Below are positions 36,908-48,336 of a stretch of 64,000 bases of DNA, one piece after another. The DNA is taken from contig OZ020585.1 in NCBI GenBank assembly GCA_963971535.1, positions 153,328,103 to 153,392,102 on the forward strand, in the 5' to 3' direction. The notes beneath the pieces are model-generated. The model searched no databases and was not told the DNA's origin. It saw nothing but the letters and a program-made list of their open reading frames with translations. A program made the position numbers and the translations under genes. Source of the stretch: Notolepis coatsorum. Lineage: Eukaryota > Chordata > Actinopteri > Aulopiformes > Paralepididae. How positions within the stretch are numbered: position 1 is the first letter of the stretch; the number at the start of each line of letters is the position of its first letter.

Positions 36908-37306
36908 TCAAGGGGACCTGGTAATAAAGAACTGGAGTCTCTCAACGTGATTACCAGCAATGGTGAGGAGGAAAGGACAGGTGCGTTGAGTGATGTCGGC
37001 CAGGCGGTGCTGATCCAATGCGAAGACCTCCAAGGGCCTCTCGAGGTTCTCAAGCGGAATGTTAGCCTGGGTGGCAAACTCAAAATCCAGGAAGCTCTCA
37101 TCAGCCCCCGAGTCAACGAGTGCACCCACCGTCGCCCGCTGGTCCGCCCAGGCCAGGGTGACGCTCGTCAGATGGTTAGGTGGTGCAGGGGTGTGGGAAC
37201 AGGAAAAACGGCTCACCAGGATCTCCCGGGGTCCCAGCAAGCCTAGTCTTTTGGCCGGGTAGGACAATTGTAGACATGGTGTACCACAAGGCAGCAGTAG
37301 AGTCAA
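36908..37306 (-). pseudogene. Chromovirus zinc knuckle and aspartic protease
   Basis: Protease core ALVDSGADESFLD at about 37124-37086 with the DSG catalytic triad, followed by LENLERPLEVFALDQ. The knuckle upstream (CGTPCLQLSYPAKR) has lost the standard CCHC spacing. Confidence 0.8.
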
Positions 37307-38129
37307 AGGCCGGACCTGAGCCGGGACTCCCGTTCGGCTGGGCTAAGGTGTGTGCGTCCCAGCTGCATGGGTTCCTCCCGGGTGGCGAGCTGGTCTCTCA
37401 CAGCCTCGTTGAGACCCTTCAGAAAAGTGAGACGAAGCGCCCGGTCGTTCCAACCACTCTCGGTTGCAGCCAGTCTGAACTCCAGAGCGTAGTCTGTGAC
37501 ACTGCCACTGCCCTGCTGGAAGGTGCCCAACCGGGCTCCAGGATCCTGGCCACAAGCTGGGTGGTGGAAAACCCTTCAGAGCTCTGCCACAAAATCTGGG
37601 TAGGAAAAACAGAAGTTAGCCCTCATGGACCAGGAAGCAGTAACCCACTGTGCTGCTTGGCCTGTGAGCAGGTTAGTCATGTAAGCCACCTGGGCTGCCT
37701 CCGTTGTGAATCTGCTGGGTTGATGAACTCACACTGCATGATGAACGTGGCACAGTCCTCGAAGTTACCGCCAAACAGTCGCGGGCTGGAGAGATGGGGC
37801 TCCCGGGGAGCGGGGTTGGGAGGTGTAGGGTCAGCTGCGGCGGCGGGAGGTGGTCCGGCTGGGACTCCTGCCAATGGTGGGTTTAAAAGCAGGGTGTTAA
37901 ATGCTGAACTGAGAGTCTGCAGCTGGTGTAGAATATCTGCCTGCTGATTACCCTGCGCAGTCTGCTGGGTGGTTAGTATGTCCAGAGAAGTCTGGAGTGG
38001 CTGGACCTGGGCCCGGAGGCCCTGCACAGCAGCCGCAGCCGCCTCTAGCTTTTGGGTGTGGGCGTTGGTCAGCTGGATCTGACCTGCCAAGGCTGCTCTA
38101 ACACTGTCTGTGTGGGCTGGGGTCGACAT
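37303..38129 (-). pseudogene. Chromovirus Gag, frameshifted
   Basis: N-terminal part 38129-37677: MSTPAHTDSVRAALAGQIQ, a coiled coil, and PRLFGGNFEDCATFIMQCE (capsid start). C-terminal part 37530-37303: YALEFRLAATESGWND, FLKGLNEAVRDQLA and EPMQLGRTHLSPAERE. The layout is that of Sushi-group Gag, the group from which PEG10/RTL genes arose. At least one frameshift lies between 37677 and 37530. Confidence 0.82.
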
Positions 38130-38142
38130 TGTCGGGTCGTAA
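38128..38142 (-). other. Primer site lacking the tRNA CCA complement
   Basis: The minus strand reads TTACGACCCGACAAT next to the LTR, without the TGG found in tRNA primer sites. It pairs with the self-primer at 35869-35879. Confidence 0.7.
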
Positions 38143-38488
38143 TGTTATGGTTTGTAAACAACCCCAACAGCACGACACATACAGGTAATTCAGAAGGGCG
38201 TATTTATTTTCACAAAACAGAAATGTGCAACCACAATGTTAATCCATTTGAGGGGAATGTCCTTTAGCCAAGTTGGGCTCTGCGGCTCTGCAGTACTGCC
38301 CTTAGCAGAGTTGACTCTGCGGCTCTGCAGATTTATGCTATCCCACTCGCAGGGAAAATAGAAACGGAGAATGTCATTAGTTCCAAAACGTAGAAAATAC
38401 CAGGCAGAGTCCAGTAACAAAACAATCAACAATTATTAAGTGTTTGAGGAAACACAAAAAACAGACGAAGGCAGTGAGTCCAGGGCGA
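38143..38488 (-). repeat. 5' LTR of the chromovirus, truncated
   Basis: Matches 35337-35685 closely and then stops at GTGAGTCCAGGGCGAAA. The outer part with promoter and RNA start is absent or replaced by unrelated sequence and GA repeats. Confidence 0.8.
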
Positions 38489-38624
38489 AACAAACAAAAA
38501 TCTAAGAGCATTTCCCTGGGTCTCGCAACTTCCGCGGTTCTGCCACTTCCTCAATGTAGAACTAGTTTCAACTTTATGCCCCAAACGCTGCCGCCGAGGC
38601 GCGGGGAAAAGGAGCGCCTGTCGG

Positions 38625-38871
<247 letters not shown>

Positions 38872-38889
38872 CTGCCGCGGAGAGAATTA

Positions 38890-41338
38890 CATTTGTTTTT
38901 CTTGCAGTTTTATTAAAAGTCACTCCTCATCTCCAGTAGTAAAAAAATTCAACATTATCGCCACCTACCTGTCCTGATGGTCTGCCCAATTCTCAAAATC
39001 TGCATGTCACAGAAGTAGTCCCCGCAGCAGGTTGCTTCGCCTTCTTTGTAAAATCAAAATTGGTTAGAACTTCTTTGATATTCCGTTTAACTTTTGACAT
39101 TATCCCGGATGCGTCTATTTGTGCCTGCAGAGTGCAGACTGCAGTGCAGCGCCGCCACGCTCCGAATGGTAAACGCAAGAATAGCATGCATGTTGCATGC
39201 GTATTACGAGTAGGGTATATCTGCAGTGCCGCCCGCAACCAGATTTATGCTATTGTCTATTACGGTGAATTTGTGCGCAAATCATTAATACATCAAAATA
39301 GCCTAATTTTATTATTATACACGATGATGACGATACAGAAAATGACAGAACAATTTGAAATGCATGGCAAAAATAGCATTTATTGTCAGTATTTTAGAGA
39401 CCCCCCAAAAATTCACAAATCATGTTTTCAGGGGAGCTGATGTCTGATCTAAGGGAGCCATGGCTACCCCAGCTCGCCCATGATTCGCACCCTGCTTACA
39501 AGTGTATAGCTGCCAACCGGCTACTGAAGCACAGACCTACAGACCTGTATCCTTCTTGCGGGCACAGGTCTTACAAGTGATTATGCTGAGTAATATGTGG
39601 TATGTAATGTCAGAGCGCTTAGTGGTTAGAGATACCATGTTTCGTCACCAGGTGGCAGCGACACACTTTGGAAAAACATTTGAGAGACTGATTTGGCCCT
39701 ATTGCAAGGTCAGTTACATCACTTGGTCATAGTTCAGATAGGGGTACTAAGTGATGTATGCTTTGGTTGGAATTTCATTTTGTTTAGGGTTTAGAGTAAA
39801 TAGGCTAAGTCATTTTGGAGTACTGGCCTTGCCATCAAGAGGTATTATATTAGGGATGGTCTGTGCACAGATACTGCTGCCTCATCTAGACAGCTAATTG
39901 CAGAGATCTCTTTAACTATGATTTGTTTGGGTTCCCTATTCAAACAGGGGGCCCGCTCGGATGATGATATGTGAGGCATGGACTAGGGGGGTTTGGTTAG
40001 TTTGATGGGGCTCAGTGATGAGCGTGTTGACTGTCATGTAGGAGGGTATGTCTTGGAGGAGTGCACATTTTGTGGTGGATGCAGTAGTGATCTTGGTGTT
40101 TTTTGTGGTATGTGTGTGTGGTCGTGGTGTGTGTGAGGTGTTTGGTTAGGTCACTATGCTCGGCTCCGCCTAGATCTGAGCGGATAGTCATGGCGGAGGT
40201 ACGGGCGGGGACTGGTGTCCCGTCGGTACGGGCTTGCTATGGTTACGCTTTGGATTCTACTTTGTGAGGTCGTGTGAGCGCGGCTTTTGGGCTGTGGAGT
40301 GTTTGAGTGGGAACGACCTTGGCGGGTTCTCAACTAGAGGGCGGTTACAGGGCGGCTTCTGGTTGGTAGGTGAGCACGCTGGTGTTGTTCAACAGGGTTG
40401 AAAGTGTGGAGTATTGATGTTGGTTTTTTTGTTTATATTGGTGGGACTGTTGTCTCACTGGGGGTCATTGTGTGGATATTAATGTATGTGTGTTTAGGGT
40501 GGTCTGGGTACCATTATGGGCGGACTGACCTGTTTAAGTACGTAAGGAGGTTGAAGTTTGTGTGCATCGTGTAATTCCTTACGAGGTAGAGCCGAAGTGG
40601 TTTCTTTCATATTCTGCGCAGATGTGAGAGGGATGTGCTTTAGGCTGGGGGTGACGCACCTTTGATTGTGTGTCAAAGGGCTGTGGGAATTCAAGAAGGT
40701 GTGGTGTCCGGGTTCCGTGGTTTATGACACGGATGGCTGGACACTGCATAAGGAGCGGGAAATTTAGGGGTAATGATGTCTCTAAATATTTATTTTTCTC
40801 CTCGTTGGATAGTGTGAGGAGTTGTGGGTCACCAGGCTACGCTGGTGTCCAGGAGGGTATGTTGGAATAATTATAAATAATTGTAATATGATGTTATGTG
40901 AAGCAGTAAATGAAATATTAAATGTAAATTTTAATTGTGGTATTAAGGAGTAGGAGTAAATTAAATGAAATTTTTCCCATAGTAGGATATGGTCGGTAAA
41001 CGGAGAATGTTAGAAATGATAGGCCTCTGTAACACTAACTGTGATGATTGTCTTTAAGGAGGACCAAAAGCGATACCGGAGCGGGTTGAAAGATTAATGC
41101 AATATTTTGTATACCTCTGAGATTCATGCGAGGGGCCACGACAAAGTGATTGGAAATCCAGAATTTTCCAACTGAAAAGACAACGGAGAAAAACGAAGCT
41201 AAGGCCTTTTGCTATGTTCAAATAAATTACAAATCTCTCTATAGTTTTATTAGAGTAAAAAGCCCAGTATTCTGAGAAAGTAAGACACTAGAACGGAATA
41301 AAGTGGGAAGTGGCACTGACATTAAGTGTATGTATTTT
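38890..41338. other. Leader of the gag-only element, second part
   Basis: No coding sequence or known repeat recognised. The G/T-rich stretch 39950-40800 has long GTGTGT-type segments on one strand. Confidence 0.45.
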
Positions 41339-41355
41339 TTCTTTTGTCTTGACAG
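41336..41355 (+). promoter_or_regulatory. Candidate splice acceptor before gag
   Basis: A polypyrimidine run TTTTTTCTTTTGTCTTGACAG ends at 41355 (run from 41335), 166 bases before the first ATG of the Gag-like frames. It pairs naturally with the donor at 32748. Confidence 0.5.
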
Positions 41356-41521
41356 GTTCTTGGTGAGGAGAGGGGAGATTCTGACGGCTCCAATACCAAC
41401 CGGAACAATAAACGGCTATAGAAGCCTGGGGGTATTGTATGAAAATAAGAAAGTTGTCAGTTCCTGTCTGCACCAGTAAAACCTAGAAGTGTGGGTGACC
41501 TTAACCCAAGTTGATAGATAA

Positions 41522-41839
41522 ATGAACACAGAGGAACTTGTTTTGACAAACGGTAATATTACAAGGATGTCTGGATTGGTGAGAATGTCAACTGAAGAGC
41601 AGGTTAACCTTGTAAAGACCTTGTTAGAGGCGACTGGAGACTTAGACAGGTCAACAATAATAAGCCCCGTTGACAATCTGTCCATTTCAATAACGGGTAA
41701 TAAGACGGTTGGGGAGAAGAAGAAATGGCCACAATTGTTCAGGCCATTACAAAGGCTTGTAGAGAAGTGCAACATTAAACAAAATGTGGGGGAAAAAAGA
41801 GAGCTGACAGACTTTGATATACTTATTTACACAAGTTGA
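41522..41839 (+). CDS. Short N-terminal Gag-region frame
   Basis: 105 residues from ATG (MNTEELVLTNGNITRMSG) to TGA. It lies directly before the Gag-like frame and overlaps it by 26 bases in the +1 frame. No domain is recognised; it contains KKKWPQLFRPLQRLVEKC, a basic and hydrophobic segment. It may be the N-terminus of Gag, separated by one frameshift, or a separate product joined by ribosomal frameshifting. No obvious slippery sequence lies in the overlap; an A6 run is at 41792-41797. Confidence 0.45.
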   Translation: MNTEELVLTNGNITRMSGLVRMSTEEQVNLVKTLLEATGDLDRSTIISPVDNLSISITGNKTVGEKKKWPQLFRPLQRLVEKCNIKQNVGEKRELTDFDILIYTS

Positions 41840-43031
41840 GCTGAAACAGAAAAAGAAGCCACGATGGGCAAAAGGCCAATACAGGGCCAAAGGTGAGGGA
41901 AAGCCAGTGACCTCTGCAGACACTCCCCAGACAGTGTTGCCTAGTGAGGTTAACCTGATAGAATTGGACATGGCAGACTCCCATCGTGGGACAAACACGG
42001 TGGAGAGAATTGAAGTGACTACTTTGACTCCTACACAGGGGGTCAACGAGGAGGGGCAAGCGGGAATAACTGTTTCAGTCCAACCGGTGTCCGTCGAACA
42101 AGGGTCAACTGGCCCGATCCAGACTGGATTAACCACTTCAGGTAACAACAAAGTAACAAAGAGACAGAGAAAGGCTGCATTGTTACAGCAGTCAGAGCAA
42201 AGCAACCCTGGCCTTATGGCTGGAACAGAGACGAGACAGGAGCTGGGGGGACCAAGGCAGTGGCAACTACAGCGAGATCCTGAGCCATGGGGACATGGGA
42301 TCGACAACAGGTATGGAAATATGCATGAGGAGTGTCCTCAGCCCATAAGTTCCCCCTACCCAGGTCCCTCCCAGCGACAGAGCCAGGGCAGGGCGAGAGG
42401 CCCAGTGACAAGGAGCCAGACGGCCAGCACCAGGGTGGAGGAAGAGAGGCAATCATGTCTCTCTCATGAACGACAGAGGGTACTTGTGGAAGCGTCCGAG
42501 CGAGGTGAGGCAGTCCGCAGAGACCTGGTGGAAAGGCAGCTGGCAATCGACCAGGCCGCACACTGGGCGGAGATACGGAAGGTAAAACAATCTGAACTAA
42601 CCGCAATAACGGCAATAAAAGCTTTGGAAATACAGATTCAAGCAGCAAGGCGAGGGCTGTATGACCAAGAGACACCACATGCTCTGTTACCCGGACGGGG
42701 AGCTGAGCAGCGATGGTACAGTGACATGCACGGCAGGGGTGTTGGGTTTCTGAGACCCCCTATGCGCGGACAGAGTGATTGGGGTGGGCCACAGTCACGG
42801 CTAAGGGTTGCACCAGGGCCATCCAATTACAGACAGGGGGCCCCCGGGGCTTGTGGCTCCGCCCCTCAGAGAAAGGGTCATGGACAGCGATGTTGGAGTT
42901 GTGGACAATTAGATCACTGGCAAAGAAACTGTCCTCAGAGATTGTGTCTGCAGAGGCACCAGGCTAGAAGGAACGATGAGGCACTACAATGGAGGGGCTA
43001 TGCCGCTCCAGAGAATAGATTTAGGTATTAG
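41814..43031 (+). CDS. Gag-like protein with one CCHC knuckle
   Basis: The frame is open from 41808 to the TAG at 43031, but the listed start codon is TTG; the first in-frame ATG lies at about 41970. Visible parts: a basic N-terminus (KQKKKPRWAKGQ), a Gln/Gly/Pro-rich middle, a charged helix (about 42430-42650; EERQSCLSHERQRVLVEASE and following), and near the C-terminus the zinc knuckle CWSCGQLDHWQRNC (about 42892-42933) typical of nucleocapsid. It would bind RNA in particles. Length about 400 residues. No protease or RT follows. Confidence 0.65.
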   Translation: MIYLFTQVELKQKKKPRWAKGQYRAKGEGKPVTSADTPQTVLPSEVNLIELDMADSHRGTNTVERIEVTTLTPTQGVNEEGQAGITVSVQPVSVEQGSTGPIQTGLTTSGNNKVTKRQRKAALLQQSEQSNPGLMAGTETRQELGGPRQWQLQRDPEPWGHGIDNRYGNMHEECPQPISSPYPGPSQRQSQGRARGPVTRSQTASTRVEEERQSCLSHERQRVLVEASERGEAVRRDLVERQLAIDQAAHWAEIRKVKQSELTAITAIKALEIQIQAARRGLYDQETPHALLPGRGAEQRWYSDMHGRGVGFLRPPMRGQSDWGGPQSRLRVAPGPSNYRQGAPGACGSAPQRKGHGQRCWSCGQLDHWQRNCPQRLCLQRHQARRNDEALQWRGYAAPENRFRY

Positions 43032-43275
43032 ATATTTCATAATAAGTGAGTAAAGGACAGAATAAAAAAATTAAAATAAATAGGATAAAAATTGAGGAAT
43101 GAATAAAGATATATATATAGATAAGTTGGCTGATTGGATTATGTATGCAAGTTACTCTAACAGTAAAAAGATGATGTGAAGGGGGTGAATAACTGGCTAT
43201 GCATGTTTAACAGTACTAACAAAATTGAAGTTCCAAAACAAGATAATACAACATTGTAGTGTTGAAAAGATCTGG

Positions 43276-44384
43276 TGATGGGGGTTTTATGACGAGTAAA
43301 CCGATCTAAAGCTGCCGGCTCACAGTTCCTGTTGCCTGTTGTTTCAGCTAGTTCCCTTGGCATTTCAGCAGTTGCTGTAACAAGGTTGCACATTATTTGT
43401 TGAAGTTAACCAGTTATCAAGTCAAGGGAAGACATTCATTTTAAGGGATGCTGTAAAAGGCACTTAGTGTACCCTGTGTCAACAAGCAACCAACGAGAAA
43501 CAATAGGAGTCTAAATCTGGCACTCATAACCTCAGGGCCGCAGTGACGAGCAGCGACCTCGGGCCTGAGAGAAAGGTTAATGGACAGCAGGAAAACTGTG
43601 TTGAACAGCCATACAGCCGAGGTTTACGACCAGTTCAAAGGAGGTAATCTAATTCTGTTCAGGCAGCTGGCCGAAAAGTCTCTGCCAGAGCAGAACAGTG
43701 CCAACTTGGAGGAAGGTCTCTCCTTAGGGATTCTATATCCAAAATCAAGAAAAAGTTAATTAATTTGCTATCTGGTGGACCACTGGAGTCAAATGGTTAC
43801 AATATAACTTGTTATTCTTATAAGCCAATCACAAAGATATGAAACACCTATTAGCTATATATATTTAGTTGTGGTAGTTATAGGCAATACTAAAGATTGT
43901 TAAACTAATAATCTAAATAGAATGCATTAATTATTAGATATCAGATGTTAAAGAGTTAGACAAACTTGCAGAAATGTTTTATAAACACTGTTTTCAGCAA
44001 GAAAAGTTTTGCTGTGCCCGTGTTGGAATGTTAAAAGCAGATTTGCTATTTCTAAATGTAAAGGTAGTGAATCTAATAGGCTAAATTGTATAAAATTAGA
44101 TTATCTTAAATAAAAGAAAAAGGAGGCAAGCTTTTTGCTCCAATTGATCTGATTGGCCAAAGACTCCCAGGGCAGCGTCATCAGACGATGCTCTCGAAGG
44201 TGTGGTCTAAAGCTTATAGGAAACAGCACGGAGATACAGAGAGACAGACACAAGACGGACCGAACGAGAGAGACCACAATTGTACCTTGATGAAGGCTCC
44301 CAGTTCCTGTTGCTGAACTACTGCTTCCATGCTGATTAAGAAGACCAGAACCAGCTGAAATACTCTTGCAATAATAAATCGGTA
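43276..44384 (+). repeat. 3' LTR of the gag-only element, truncated
   Basis: Aligns with 30424-32440 minus the 895-bp insert; diverged by several percent with indels (for example a deletion near 43867 and an extra CTGTTGCTGAACTACTG near 44307). It ends AATAATAAATCGGT followed at once by an A run, lacking the last 250 bases of the other LTR. Confidence 0.8.
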
Positions 44385-44407
44385 AAAAAAAAAAAAAAAA
44401 AAAAAAA
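44385..44407 (+). repeat. Poly(A) tract at the LTR end
   Basis: About 23 A bases directly after AATAAATCGGT. Confidence 0.9.
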
Positions 44408-45067
44408 TTATTTATTTAACTTTTATTTACCCAGGTAAGCAAGTAAGAACACATTCAGATTTTTTTTATTGTCAAACGTATGCATAATGTTGTGTTAATT
44501 CCACGACAAGAGATATGTAATGTTAATTACCTGAAATTATTCCGTTTTTTGGGGGGGGGGGGACCCTGCATATATCGATACCGGTTGATATCGGTATCGG
44601 AAATGAAGAGTTGGACAATATCGGTACAGATCCAGCCAGAATTAGTCATGGAACAGCTGTTTGCCGGCCGTTATGACGCCGTTTTGCGAGGTTAATGTTA
44701 ACAATGACCAGCGGGGGCGCTCTCATACAGCTGGTGACAACTGCCCGACGCGCCGGCTTTTTGTTCATTCATTGGAGGAGCTCCACGCTGGACTAAGCTC
44801 GAGTTCCATTCAGTTCCATTACAGCTGGTGACTTCATTCATAGGATGCTACAACGTCCTACAGTATGTCTACAGACTGCATGAATGAATGTTGCTGAATT
44901 AAAGAATGAATAAGTTAAACGTGTCAATTCAGCAGTCAAAGTGTATATATTAAAACGTGTCAAATCTAACTTCATTAGATGGCCGACGTACGGCTCTCTT
45001 GTCCATTCATTTCATCAAAAGAAAGCGTTAGTGTAATGCTTCTTGGTAACAATAAGTTTGTGTACGC
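44408..45067. other. Interval with hAT-like fragment
   Basis: ATATCGATACCGGTTGATAT and ATCGGTATCGG (44572-44600) resemble the subterminal repeats of fish hAT elements, as does the end near 61745. No gene is seen. Confidence 0.4.
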
Positions 45068-45203
45068 AATGTTGCTGAATAAAATAATTAAACCGTTAAG
45101 ACCTGTCGAATTAGCAGTCAATGTGTATATTTTGTGTAGATAGCTAGTGGAGGTGCCAGGTGGGCTCTGTTTATAAGGGATATATAATGGATATATTTTG
45201 TCT

Positions 45204-45272
45204 AGTACCGTGGTCTAGTGGTTTATGCCCATTCCTTTCAAGCCGACGCCCGGGGTTTGAATCCCAGCGTGT
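45204..45272 (+). repeat. tRNA-Glu-like sequence, not functional
   Basis: TGGTCTAGTGG (box A), CTTTCAA in the anticodon-loop position (TTC) and GGTTTGAATCC (box B). The anticodon stem does not pair and no acceptor stem forms, so it is a SINE head or tRNA relic. Confidence 0.5.
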
Positions 45273-45839
45273 CTAATATATATATATTTTTTATTATTTA
45301 TAAAATGAAATTGCCCGCAACGATGTGCATAATACAATAGTAATAATATATAATAAGAATCCAACCAATAGAGCGACATTGTGCAATAAACAAGTAAACA
45401 AAGTAGGGCATATCGGTATTTGTACATGAGTTATTCTGAGTCAACTTCTTGTCTGTTGTTGCTACGCAACTTCACTTGACTTGAAAAGACTTGATACCTC
45501 CCCCCATGCCCAACGATTAAAAATGAACGTTATTAAATGTATATATATTTATATATATTCATTTCCCAGATCCACTTTGTTTTGAAACAACCAATCACGT
45601 TGCGCGATAGCACGAGCGATCCACAGTCAGTAAGTAATGTTACAGCTGAGTTCACTCATTCAGAACGGCGAAATGTAAAATGCTACCCAGGATTGTTGCG
45701 TTTCGTTATAAAAACTATGCGGTGATAAACAAAAAACGAATCGCAGTATGCAAAACGTGCGGTTCGAGGATCACAGATGAAGATGCAACGTCCAACTTCG
45801 TTCGACACTTGAACTAAGCTGCACAAAGATCGGTAAGTG

Positions 45840-45972
45840 AATGAACGAATGAATGAAAACTTTATTTAACAGATTGCAGAATGGGTACAATACAGTACAG
45901 CTCAATATACACAATTGTTAAGGGGATGCAGACCAGAGAAAGACTTTCGTCTTGTTTACATCAGGGTCCCCC
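45840..45972 (-). repeat. SINE-like tail, copy 2
   Basis: Full tail from (GAAT)n to GGGTCCCCC, read on the minus strand. Confidence 0.8.
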
Positions 45973-46175
45973 ATAGTAACTTGGCTTGCTACAGTAGCTA
46001 CAGTTAAATCAATGAGCCATCGACAGTGTGCTAACGTTATCATATACTCTCTTTTTTAGACTCTTTTTGTATCACAAACAGTACTGTATTTGTAAATCTG
46101 GTATGTCATAAATGTATAGATGTAGCAGTACTGTATCTGTATGTCATGTATGTCATGTTATGATGAATTGAAAAT

Positions 46176-46315
46176 GGGGGACCCTGATGTAAACAAGACG
46201 AAAGTCTTTCTCTGGTCTGCATCCCTTTAACAATTGTGTTTATTGAGCTGTACTGTATTGTACCCATTCTGCAATCTGTTAATTTTCTTTCAATCAATCA
46301 ATCAATCAATCAATC
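46176..46315 (+). repeat. SINE-like tail, copy 3
   Basis: Faces copy 2 about 200 bases away and ends in (TCAA)n. Confidence 0.8.
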
Positions 46316-46457
46316 ATTACATCCAAGATACACGGCTGCTGTAGTCTTGTCTTATAAAATACATAAACAATCAGCAATGTCTCGCTTGATGAATGGCCAG
46401 CAGTAGCCTAATTAATATTAATAAAAGTATTATCATTTTAATAATTGCGAAACGTGT

Positions 46458-46905
46458 TTAGTCCCTTGTTTGAGCCGAATCTGGGTTGAACATGATTTGT
46501 GGAACTCCCTCTGGTGTTGTGGTCGTGGTATTCACTGACCTTTGGGAAGTATTTCGACATGTACATGGGTATCTTAGTGGTGTAGTGTACAGTATCTTGT
46601 AGACCAGGCCCATTGCAAGTTGCTGTACTCTGTCGTCTACTCTAAGCCATCCTAGGTAGTCAAAGTGGGCAGGGGTGAGGTGGGTTCTAGGAGTAAGGTC
46701 AAGCAGTAGTCTGACCAGTTTGTTTTGTGATGTTTGTAATTTAGTTTTTAGTACTTTTGAGGTGCTTTGGTACCATGAGGTGCAAGCATAGTCGTAGTAC
46801 CCTTGAATGAGTGCTCCTGCCAGAGTCTTCAGGGTATTCTTGTTTACCAGAGAGGAGATCCGGTACAAGAATCTTGTTCGTTGGTTGACTTTTTTGTATT
46901 ACATT
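46458..46905 (-). pseudogene. LINE ORF2 C-terminal part, cut by BEL-2
   Basis: MYRISSLVNKNTLKTLAGAL, YYDYACTSWYQSTSKVLKTK and HFDYLGWLRVDDRVQQLAMG are the post-RT segment of a LINE polymerase of the CR1/jockey assemblage. The fragment meets the BEL-2 LTR at 46905/46906, so the LTR element inserted into it. The rest of the LINE is not found on the far side of BEL-2. Confidence 0.82.
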
Positions 46906-48241
46906 TGTAACTGAGGGGTACAATTCCCTGACTGTATTGAATAAGTATGGTATCATTAAACCACTACTGAGTTATGTACATTACTACTGGCCATACAGTA
47001 CACATGTATATGAGATGAACACCCACACAATAACACGGCTTAACAAGAAAGTACTGTTTATAATATTTATTAGAAGAGCACCAAGATTATCTTACATTTA
47101 TTAAGAATGAGAGTTGCGCTTGTAAGGCGAAGAATGTGCATGAATAGGTCAAGAGCGTAAGTCCATGAGCATATTACGAAGGGGATAATTAATACCACCT
47201 GTAGCATAAGAATTATATATGGTACACTAGTAGGTCAGCTGGAGATACTAAGGGGGTTCCCTCCGGTTGTAAGCCAGCAGGGGAGAGGATTTGTCGGTAG
47301 CAAAAGTCTGGATCAACGAGGAATAAGGAGACTCCAGGTACAGGAGACGGTGCAATAATCCCTTGATCCGTAGACAAAGCAACAGCTATTCTCCGGTATG
47401 CAGTGCCGCATGGGTGAAAGCTAGCCAGCCTCAGAGTCCTAGAGGCGGGCTTGACGGTGCTCCTCACAGGGTAAATCCCACACGGTAGTGGGGGTAGACG
47501 ATTCTCTGCTCCAGCAGCCACAGGACCAAAGCATTATAATCCAGCCGAAAAGGGCTCTGTAGTCGTCGGTGTAGGTTATCCAGTGTACATATCCACACGG
47601 TTCTCGTCTAGGGCTCCTCGGATGACGGCACAAGGTTAGGCCGCCCAGCCTGGATACGCACACTAGCTCGGTACGATGAAACGTTGGTAATGCTGGTCAC
47701 TGTAGAACGGTAGCCGCACGATACACTATACATAATAGACTATTACTTAATAATAGAATAGGTCGAACTCGACGATACAGCGTTAAACTCTGACACTTCA
47801 GCTATCAATTCGCACGCGGTCTCAAGGCTCTATTTCGGGGCAAAACGGGCCCACTTCACAGCACGTTGTATCGTGGTGTGAGGCTTCAACTTGTTACTAA
47901 GATTAGACTACTGCTGTATCCACCTGCGCCGTATTTATACGTAGGGTGAATAATCTAGTACCAGCCCTATTTCTGTCTCATATTACTGCGCAAAACCGGG
48001 CATGTTGAGACATGTCTTAGCGGTGACTTTGAACTAGACATTGGGGGTATGGCCGTGGCGCCTAGGGGGGTCGCTGTCCAATAGGAGAACGAATATTATG
48101 GTCTGGCCTGTACTAGGTAAAGGGATATTCCGTGTATATGTACAAAGAATATACAAGGGATATCAGACGATATACAAATACTATACAATATATCTCAAGT
48201 AATAAATATATATATTCGGTTTAATCTGACCCTTTGTAACA
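46906..48241 (-). repeat. 3' LTR of BEL-2
   Basis: 1,336 bp, starts TGTAACTGAGGGGTACAATT on the plus strand like BEL-1 and ends CCCTTTGTAACA. The left flank is ACATT. Diverged from the BEL-1 LTR but alignable at both ends. Confidence 0.9.
47932..47939 (-). promoter_or_regulatory. TATA box of the BEL-2 LTR
   Basis: TATAAATA followed by CGGCGC on the minus strand. Confidence 0.6.
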
Positions 48242-48254
48242 GCCGCTTCCTAAT
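48242..48254 (-). other. Polypurine tract of BEL-2
   Basis: TAGGAAGCGGC on the minus strand directly before the LTR. Confidence 0.55.
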
Positions 48255-48336
48255 TAATCCGCACCTAATTAGATAAGCAGAGACAGATTAACCGCACTGT
48301 CCACTACTCAATGTCCGTTGTGAGGAGTAGGGCAAT

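Larger units (their letters stand above)
35337..38488 (-). mobile_element. Deleted Sushi-like chromovirus (Ty3/Gypsy)
   Basis: Minus-strand order: truncated 5' LTR (38488-38143), Gag, protease, start of RT, then a deletion straight into the integrase C-terminus, chromodomain, polypurine tract and complete 3' LTR (35997-35337). LTR termini match the solo LTR at 10091. The left flank base group CTGAG (35332-35336) is the candidate target site. Gag is in several frames, so the copy is dead. Confidence 0.88.
45068..46212 (+). repeat. Left arm of a 1.15-kb inverted repeat
   Basis: Reverse complement of 60337-61494, from the ATGTTGCTGAATAAAATAAT end to the SINE-like tail. Arms contain the same tRNA-like piece, the same ATTGCGCG/ATCCACAGTCAGTAAG segment and SINE-like tails. 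14.1 kb separates the arms. Confidence 0.88.

Noticed and set aside
45204-45272. Functional tRNA-Glu gene
   Set aside because: Boxes and an anticodon-like TTC are present, but neither the anticodon stem nor an acceptor stem pairs, and an inverted second copy exists at 61291-61360.
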